A stretch of DNA of 8,871 nucleotides from an uncultured Solirubrobacteraceae bacterium. Its GTDB lineage: Bacteria; Actinomycetota; Thermoleophilia; Solirubrobacterales; Solirubrobacteraceae. The DNA lies in assembly GCA_955652215.1 (NCBI GenBank), contig CATPAX010000222.1:1-8871 (forward strand), read 5' to 3'. Made by a program: the position numbers and the translations under genes. Positions 5,300-8,871 of the stretch are shown here, piece by piece. How positions within the stretch are numbered: the stretch's first letter is position 1; the number at the start of each line of letters is the position of its first letter. Below the pieces are notes generated by a model that made no database searches, had not been told where the DNA came from, and saw only the letters and a list, made by a program, of their open reading frames with translations.

Positions 5300-6670
5300 T
5301 CAACCGTGAATCAGCCACCCGTCCGCAGCGCGGCCCGCCTCCATCACGGCCTCCGACAGCGTCGGATGGCCATGGATGGTGCGGGCGAGCTCGGGATATC
5401 CGCCCTCGAGCGCGCGAACGTTGACCAGCTCCTGGATCAGCTCGGTCGCCTTGGCACCGACGATGTGCCCTCCCAGAAGCTCCCCGTACTTCTTCTCGCC
5501 GACAACCTTGACCAGGCCGGTCCGGTCGCCATAAACCGTGCCGGCGCCGACCGCCCCGTACTGCACCTTGCCGATGACCACGTCGTATCCCTGCTCCCGC
5601 GCCTGAGCCTCAGTCAGCCCGAAGCTGGCGACGTTGGGGGTGCAGAACGTGGCCCGAGGAACGTCGACGTACTCGATCGGATGTGTGGCCATACCCGCGG
5701 CGTCCTCAACGGCGATCACTCCCTCGTCAGATGCCTTGTGGGCGAGCGCCGGACCGTGGACGAGATCGCCGATCGCATAGACCCCCTTCGCACTGGTGCG
5801 CATCGCCCCATCGACCTCGATCAGCCCGGCCTCGGAAAGCTTGACGCCGGCCGTGTCGAGGCCAAGGCCTTCCACGTCGGGGCCGCGCCCGGCGGCGATC
5901 ACCAGCCAGTCGACCTCGCCAGAACGCTCGCCGTGGGCAAACTTGACGCTCGCGTCGGCCGTCTCGATCCCGGTGACGAGCGTCGCGGTGTGGATCTCGA
6001 TGCCCTGGCGCTTGAGGCCGCGTTCGACAAGCTTCGAGATGTCTGCGTCCTCGGTGGGAAGCACTCGGTCAAGCGCCTCGAACAGCAGCACCTCCACGCC
6101 GAGCCGGGCATATGCGGAGGCGATCTCCGCGCCCGAAGCACCGGCGCCGACCACCGCCATCGTCGCCGGCAGCTCTGCAAGTGCCCAGGCCTCCTCGGTT
6201 CCGATCACCCGGCCGCCGAAGGTAGCTCCCGGGATCGGCTTCTTGACCGACCCCGTTGCCAGCACGACTGTGGTCGCCTCGATGCGGCGATCTCCGGCCG
6301 TTAGCACCCCGTCCCCGGCCAGTGCCCCCGGGGCGGCGATCACCTCGACGCCGTTCTTCTTCAGCAGCCCCGCGACGCCGCCGGTGAGCGTCTTGATGAC
6401 CTTCTGGCGCCGGGCGCTGACTGCGGAGTAGTCGATCTCGGGCTCTCCGACGTTGATCCCGAACTCTCCGGCGTCACGCACCTCGGAGAGCACGTCGGCG
6501 ACCCGCAGGACCGCCTTGGCGGGGATGCAGGCGTAGTTCAGGCAGCGGCCGCCGACCTGATCCTTCTCGATGACCACGGTGCGCATCCCGAGCTGCGCCG
6601 CGCGAATCGCGGCGACGTAACCGCCCGGCCCGGAGCCGATCACGGCGCAGTCAAATTTGTCTTCAGCCAT
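5300..6670 (-). CDS. lpd: Dihydrolipoyl dehydrogenase (E3)
   Basis: A 456-residue, full-length flavoprotein disulfide reductase. It reoxidises dihydrolipoamide on 2-oxoacid dehydrogenase complexes or the glycine cleavage system, passing electrons through FAD to NAD. Seen are the FAD-binding GSGPGGYVAA (residues 12-21), the redox disulfide Cys43/Cys48 in GGRCLNYACIPAK, the NAD-binding GAGASGAEIAS (175-185), the second FAD contact YAIGD, ATFCTPNVASFGLTE in the interface domain, and the catalytic HGHPTLSE (433-440). The disulfide segment departs from the usual GGTCLNVGCIPSK, but the rest matches bacterial Lpd well. ATG 6670 lacks a Shine-Dalgarno site; TAGGCT 8 bases upstream may be a leaderless promoter. 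It lies 24 bases after the membrane-protein gene and 4 before the DsbA-like gene. No E1 or E2 gene is in view. Confidence 0.93.
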   Translation of the reverse strand: MAEDKFDCAVIGSGPGGYVAAIRAAQLGMRTVVIEKDQVGGRCLNYACIPAKAVLRVADVLSEVRDAGEFGINVGEPEIDYSAVSARRQKVIKTLTGGVAGLLKKNGVEVIAAPGALAGDGVLTAGDRRIEATTVVLATGSVKKPIPGATFGGRVIGTEEAWALAELPATMAVVGAGASGAEIASAYARLGVEVLLFEALDRVLPTEDADISKLVERGLKRQGIEIHTATLVTGIETADASVKFAHGERSGEVDWLVIAAGRGPDVEGLGLDTAGVKLSEAGLIEVDGAMRTSAKGVYAIGDLVHGPALAHKASDEGVIAVEDAAGMATHPIEYVDVPRATFCTPNVASFGLTEAQAREQGYDVVIGKVQYGAVGAGTVYGDRTGLVKVVGEKKYGELLGGHIVGAKATELIQELVNVRALEGGYPELARTIHGHPTLSEAVMEAGRAADGWLIHG

Positions 6671-6678
6671 ACATAGCC

Positions 6679-6684
6679 AGCCTA
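6679..6684 (-). promoter_or_regulatory. Possible -10 hexamer for lpd
   Basis: TAGGCT on the minus strand ends 8 bases before the lpd ATG, in the 24-base gap after the membrane-protein gene. It matches TANNNT and its placement resembles the hexamers before the gtrA-like and methyltransferase genes. No -35 box is recognisable, so it may only be chance. Confidence 0.3.
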
Positions 6685-6694
6685 TCCGAAGCGA

Positions 6695-7231
6695 TCAGCG
6701 ACTCGGCGGCTGCGGCATCTGGAGGCGACTCAGGACCCGCACCAGCTTGTAGAACAGCAAGCCGCAACCCCCCACGATCGCGATCGCGACGACGAACCCG
6801 AGGAGGTTGCTCGCCCGGATCAGCAGCAACGAGAAGATCAGGATCACGAACGCGAGGATCGCCTGGAACCCGAGCACCGCCCAGTAGCGCTGCTGCCACA
6901 TTCCGACCGCGCATACCAGCATCAGGACTGCGAAGAACACCACTCCGGGAGAGCTCGTCTTCGTCCCTCCGATGTCGAGCGTTCCGGCGAACACGAGCTG
7001 TAACAGATCACCCGCACCGACGAGGACGGCCAGCAGCGCCGCCACCTTGAGCGGCCAGGGGCGCTCGCCGGGCGCAAGTGGTTTCAGGGTGGCCCTGACG
7101 GCCGCGTTTCGCTCCTCGGTGCGACTCGGCGAGGTCGCGGGGGCCGGCGGGGCCGGCGGGCCCGCCGAGCGGCCGGCTGGGGGCTGGCGCTGAACGGCTC
7201 GGTGGCTGCGCTTTCGGCTACGCCGCGCCAA
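6695..7231 (-). CDS. Four-helix membrane protein of unknown function
   Basis: I do not recognise a named family. I chose the TTG at 7231, inside the end of thiE, because a GGAG lies 7 bases before it. The longer frame from ATG 7342 would overlap thiE by 125 bases. This gives 178 residues. An Arg/Lys-rich start (residues 2-15) is followed by a Pro/Ala-rich linker (17-36), a charged stretch, and four membrane segments near 61-83, 96-112, 117-138 and 143-162. The end is short and cytoplasmic (RLQMPQPPSR). There are no catalytic-looking residues. The basic N-terminus should stay inside the cell. It overlaps thiE by 14 bases and precedes lpd by 24, so it is probably co-transcribed with both. A role in thiamine or precursor uptake is conceivable from position alone. 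Confidence 0.8.
   Translation of the reverse strand: MARRSRKRSHRAVQRQPPAGRSAGPPAPPAPATSPSRTEERNAAVRATLKPLAPGERPWPLKVAALLAVLVGAGDLLQLVFAGTLDIGGTKTSSPGVVFFAVLMLVCAVGMWQQRYWAVLGFQAILAFVILIFSLLLIRASNLLGFVVAIAIVGGCGLLFYKLVRVLSRLQMPQPPSR
7154..7167. repeat. 14-base perfect palindrome in a GC-only tract
   Basis: CGGCGGGCCCGCCG reads the same on both strands. It lies in a tract (about 7138-7190) that is almost all G and C, with a tandem GGGGCCGGC unit just to the left. The tract encodes the Pro/Ala-rich linker of the membrane protein, which is enough to explain it. A binding or pausing role is not supported. Confidence 0.4.
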
Positions 7232-7865
7232 CGCCCGACTCCGTCTGCGGAGCGACGGCGCGTCGCAGATCCCGCGCTGCGGCCAGCGGATCCGCAGCGC
7301 CAGTGAGTGCCCTGAGCACCGCGATTCGTTTTCCCCCGCCATCCCATACCGCCTGGGCGTTATCGCGCGTGATGCCGCCGATCGCGAAGAACGGCACCGT
7401 CGCGTGGTCGGCGGCGTACCGGACCAGCTCGAGCCCTACCGCGGGGCGGCCAGACTTGGTCGGCGTGGCGTGAACCGGGCCGACGCCGATGTAGTCGACC
7501 GGGAGTCCGGCCGCGCGGTCGATCTGATCGGGAGTGTGGGTGGAAAGGCCGAGGAGAAGCTCGCTCCCCACGAGCGCCCGGGCCTCGCTAGCCGGCAGGT
7601 CATCCTGGCCGATGTGAGCCCCATCAGCCCCCAGCGCGCGCGCCAAGTCGGGGCGGTCGTTGACTATGAACAGTGCCCCGTGCTCGCCACAAGTGCGTGC
7701 GAACCGCTGTGCGGCCGAGCTGATCCGCTCCTGCGACCCGTCCTTGATCCGGAGCTGAACGATGTCGACGCCGCCACGCAGCGCGGCTTCGAGGAACTCG
7801 TTGGGCTGGTCATCGCACACCAGGTAAAGGTGCGCCGCGAGCAGCCTTCGCTGTCGATCGCTCAC
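7218..7865 (-). CDS. thiE: Thiamine-phosphate synthase
   Basis: A 215-residue TIM-barrel enzyme joining HMP pyrophosphate and thiazole phosphate carboxylate into thiamine phosphate, the last assembly step. Conserved elements in order are LYLVCDD (13-19), the diphosphate-binding QLRIKD (37-42), FIVNDRPDLA (66-75), GADGAHIGQDDL (79-90), LGLSTHT (105-111), DYIGVGPVHATPTK (124-137), AIGGI (161-165) and a VLRAL phosphate-loop segment (183-187). Length is typical. The GTG at 7865 is the only plausible start and puts 12 residues before the first strand. GGAG sits only one base before it, too near for a normal ribosome-binding site. It is the first gene of the minus-strand run and is divergent from riboswitch-controlled thiO, with 130 bases between the starts. 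Confidence 0.95.
   Translation of the reverse strand: MSDRQRRLLAAHLYLVCDDQPNEFLEAALRGGVDIVQLRIKDGSQERISSAAQRFARTCGEHGALFIVNDRPDLARALGADGAHIGQDDLPASEARALVGSELLLGLSTHTPDQIDRAAGLPVDYIGVGPVHATPTKSGRPAVGLELVRYAADHATVPFFAIGGITRDNAQAVWDGGGKRIAVLRALTGAADPLAAARDLRRAVAPQTESGVGAA
7239..7242 (-). promoter_or_regulatory. Shine-Dalgarno site fixing the TTG start of the membrane protein
   Basis: GGAG on the minus strand, inside the end of thiE, stands 7 bases before the TTG at 7231. It is one of only two good ribosome-binding sites in the window, and it decides between this start and the ATG at 7342. Confidence 0.6.
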
Positions 7866-7871
7866 GCTCCA

Positions 7872-7877
7872 AGTCTG
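7872..7877 (-). promoter_or_regulatory. Possible -10 hexamer for thiE
   Basis: CAGACT on the minus strand ends 6 bases before the thiE GTG. It differs from TANNNT at the first base. If used, transcription would begin at the GTG itself, leaving no room for a riboswitch in the thiE leader. Confidence 0.25.
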
Positions 7878-7892
7878 CCAGGAGTGCCGCGC

Positions 7893-7898
7893 TACGAT
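7893..7898 (+). promoter_or_regulatory. Probable -10 box of the thiO riboswitch transcript
   Basis: TACGAT is a good actinobacterial -10 hexamer and lies about 9 bases before the first conserved helix of the TPP riboswitch, the spacing expected if transcription starts near 7905. The -35 region (around 7869-7875) has no clear TTGACA match. Confidence 0.5.
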
Positions 7899-7904
7899 GA
7901 ATCG

Positions 7905-7990
7905 GAACGGGAGCCCACCACGGGCTGAGAGGGCGGGTAGAACCTCGCCGACCGTCTGAACCTGACCCGGTTAATGCCGGCGTAGGGAGC
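7905..7990 (+). ncRNA. TPP riboswitch (THI element) upstream of thiO
   Basis: This leader RNA binds thiamine pyrophosphate and shuts off the downstream gene. Conserved parts are all present: P2 pairs ACGG (7907-7910) with CCGT (7952-7955). P3 is AGCCC (7912-7916) with GGGCT (7922-7926). Then come the pyrimidine-sensing CTGAGA (7925-7930), GAACCTGA (7958-7965), P5 as CCGG (7967-7970) around TTAAT with CCGG (7977-7980), and GCGTAGGGAG (7980-7989). P4 pairs CCT (7961-7963) with AGG (7984-7986). An optional extra hairpin pairs 7932-7937 with 7944-7949. I could not find a convincing P1 helix. No terminator follows; the ribosome-binding site is within the last conserved block, so control is probably at translation. 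Confidence 0.95.
7985..7989 (+). promoter_or_regulatory. thiO Shine-Dalgarno site inside the riboswitch
   Basis: GGGAG lies 6 bases before the TTG start at 7996 and is part of the conserved GCGTAGGGA block. Its first two bases also form the 3' side of P4, so TPP binding should directly hide it from the ribosome. Confidence 0.75.
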
Positions 7991-7995
7991 GCAGC

Positions 7996-8871
7996 TTGCA
8001 GAGCCCCAGCAAACCATTTGATCTCGTCGTGACCGGCGGCGGCATCATCGGCCTGTCGATTGCCTGGCGCGCCGCCCAGCGCGGCATGCGAGTCGCCGTG
8101 CTCGAGCGCGGCAGGCCCGGCGGAGCGACGTCATGGGTGGCAGCCGGCATGCTCGCGCCGATCAGCGAGGCTGTGCTCAGCGAGCGAGCATTGCTGTCGC
8201 TCGGCCTGGCGAGCGCCGGGTGCTATCCGGCGTTCGTCGAGGAACTCGAATTCGCCTCCGGGGGGCCGTGTGGCTACCTCCGGTGCGGCACGTTGCTCGG
8301 CGCGCGCGACGCTGACGAGGCAGAGGCGCTCGAGCGTGAGCTGGCCCTACGCACGAAGCTCGGCCTTCTCGCGAGGCGTCTTCGCGCCAGCGAAGCTCGG
8401 GCCCTAGAGCCCGCCCTGGCGCCTACGTTCCGCCTCGCACTCGAGATCCCGGATGATCATGCGATCGACCCACGCTCGCTCACGGCGGCGTTGGCGAAGG
8501 CAGTTGAGAACGCGGGTGGCGAGCTTCGCGTGCGAACGAGCGCCACTGCGGTTTCGATCAGCCATGGGCGGGTCCTGGGAGTGGTCGCAGACGGCGAGCT
8601 TCTTCTCGCTGACCACATCGTGATTGCCGCGGGGTGCTGGTCTGGAGCACTACGTGGTATTCCCGACCATGCCCGCGTGCCGATCCATCCGGTCAAGGGG
8701 CAGATCCTCGAGCTTCGCGATCCCACCGGCCCGGGGCTGCTCACGCGTGTGCTGCGAATGCGCGGGGGATATGTGGTTCCCCGGGGCGACGGGCGCTATG
8801 TGCTCGGCGCGACCATGGAGGAGCGCGGGTTCGACACGACCGTCACGGCGGGTGCGTGCTTCGAGCTGCTA
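7996..8871 (+). CDS. thiO: Glycine oxidase, 3'-truncated by the window edge
   Basis: The first 292 residues of an FAD-dependent amine oxidase (DAO family); homologues run to about 370. ThiO oxidises glycine to its imine (and on to glyoxylate), which ThiG uses to build the thiazole ring of thiamine. Visible are the FAD-binding DLVVTGGGIIGLSIAWRA with glycines 14-19, the strand-ending Glu37 (VLERG), the GGATSWVAAGMLAP segment (42-55) typical of ThiO, PVKGQILELR, and GGYVVPRGDGRYVLGATMEE near the edge. The start is TTG at 7996, set by GGGAG 6 bases upstream inside the TPP riboswitch. No other start fits, since the FAD motif begins at residue 9. The riboswitch alone ties the gene to thiamine synthesis. 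The frame has no stop before the edge; thiS and thiG probably follow. Confidence 0.93.
   Translation, partial: MQSPSKPFDLVVTGGGIIGLSIAWRAAQRGMRVAVLERGRPGGATSWVAAGMLAPISEAVLSERALLSLGLASAGCYPAFVEELEFASGGPCGYLRCGTLLGARDADEAEALERELALRTKLGLLARRLRASEARALEPALAPTFRLALEIPDDHAIDPRSLTAALAKAVENAGGELRVRTSATAVSISHGRVLGVVADGELLLADHIVIAAGCWSGALRGIPDHARVPIHPVKGQILELRDPTGPGLLTRVLRMRGGYVVPRGDGRYVLGATMEERGFDTTVTAGACFELL

Noticed and set aside
5306..6304. 332-codon plus-strand open frame across lpd
   Set aside because: Antisense to a fully conserved lpd; composition is not protein-like (Arg/Asp/Gly/Leu-rich without pattern).
7274..7300. Nine-base inverted repeat (GCGCTGCGG / CCGCAGCGC, 9-base loop), terminator-like
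   Set aside because: It is inside thiE coding sequence where Ala/Arg codons produce such pairing by chance, and no T-tract follows on either strand.
7232..7342. Upstream extension of the membrane-protein frame to ATG 7342
   Set aside because: It would overlap thiE by 125 bases; the TTG at 7231 has a better ribosome-binding site and gives a sensible start.

Overview
The window is very GC-rich and gene-dense. It is ordinary bacterial chromosome with short or overlapping gene junctions, GTG and TTG starts, and few recognisable Shine-Dalgarno sites. Codon use, -10-like hexamers placed just before start codons, and the protein sequences suggest a high-GC actinobacterium, perhaps of the Thermoleophilia (Solirubrobacter/Gaiella type). 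That placement is inference. I see no mobile element, CRISPR array, tRNA or rRNA.

Left part (2-2908), sugar-nucleotide and cell-surface genes. A left-truncated UDP-sulfoquinovose synthase (SQD1/SqdB type) overlaps an extended SDR sugar epimerase/dehydratase by 4 bases. That gene overlaps a family 2 glycosyltransferase by 4 bases, so the three look like one translationally coupled plus-strand unit. A GtrA-family membrane protein faces them on the minus strand, and its last 33 codons lie antisense to the end of the glycosyltransferase gene. Together they suggest synthesis of a sulfonated sugar nucleotide and its use in a membrane-linked glycan or sulfolipid.

Middle (2987-3874): an orphan beta-class DNA methyltransferase, probably N6-adenine, with no restriction partner. 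It converges on, and overlaps, the end of pcm.

Minus-strand run (3807-7865): six closely spaced genes read thiE, a four-helix membrane protein, lpd (dihydrolipoyl dehydrogenase), a DsbA/HCCA-isomerase-like protein, an unrecognised 82-residue protein, and pcm (protein-L-isoaspartate methyltransferase). Junctions are +24 bases or less except before pcm (41 bases), so they could be co-transcribed. Possible internal start signals precede lpd and pcm.

Right end (7866-8871): a complete TPP riboswitch leads into thiO (glycine oxidase), which starts at TTG and runs off the edge. The riboswitch carries the thiO ribosome-binding site in its own 3' end, which points to translational control by thiamine pyrophosphate. 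The divergent thiE has no riboswitch of its own. Other thiazole genes (thiS, thiG) probably follow thiO beyond the window.

No clearly new defence or mobile system is visible. The best leads are the sulfoquinovose synthase in a glycosylation cluster, two antisense tail overlaps, and the riboswitch/divergent thiamine layout.
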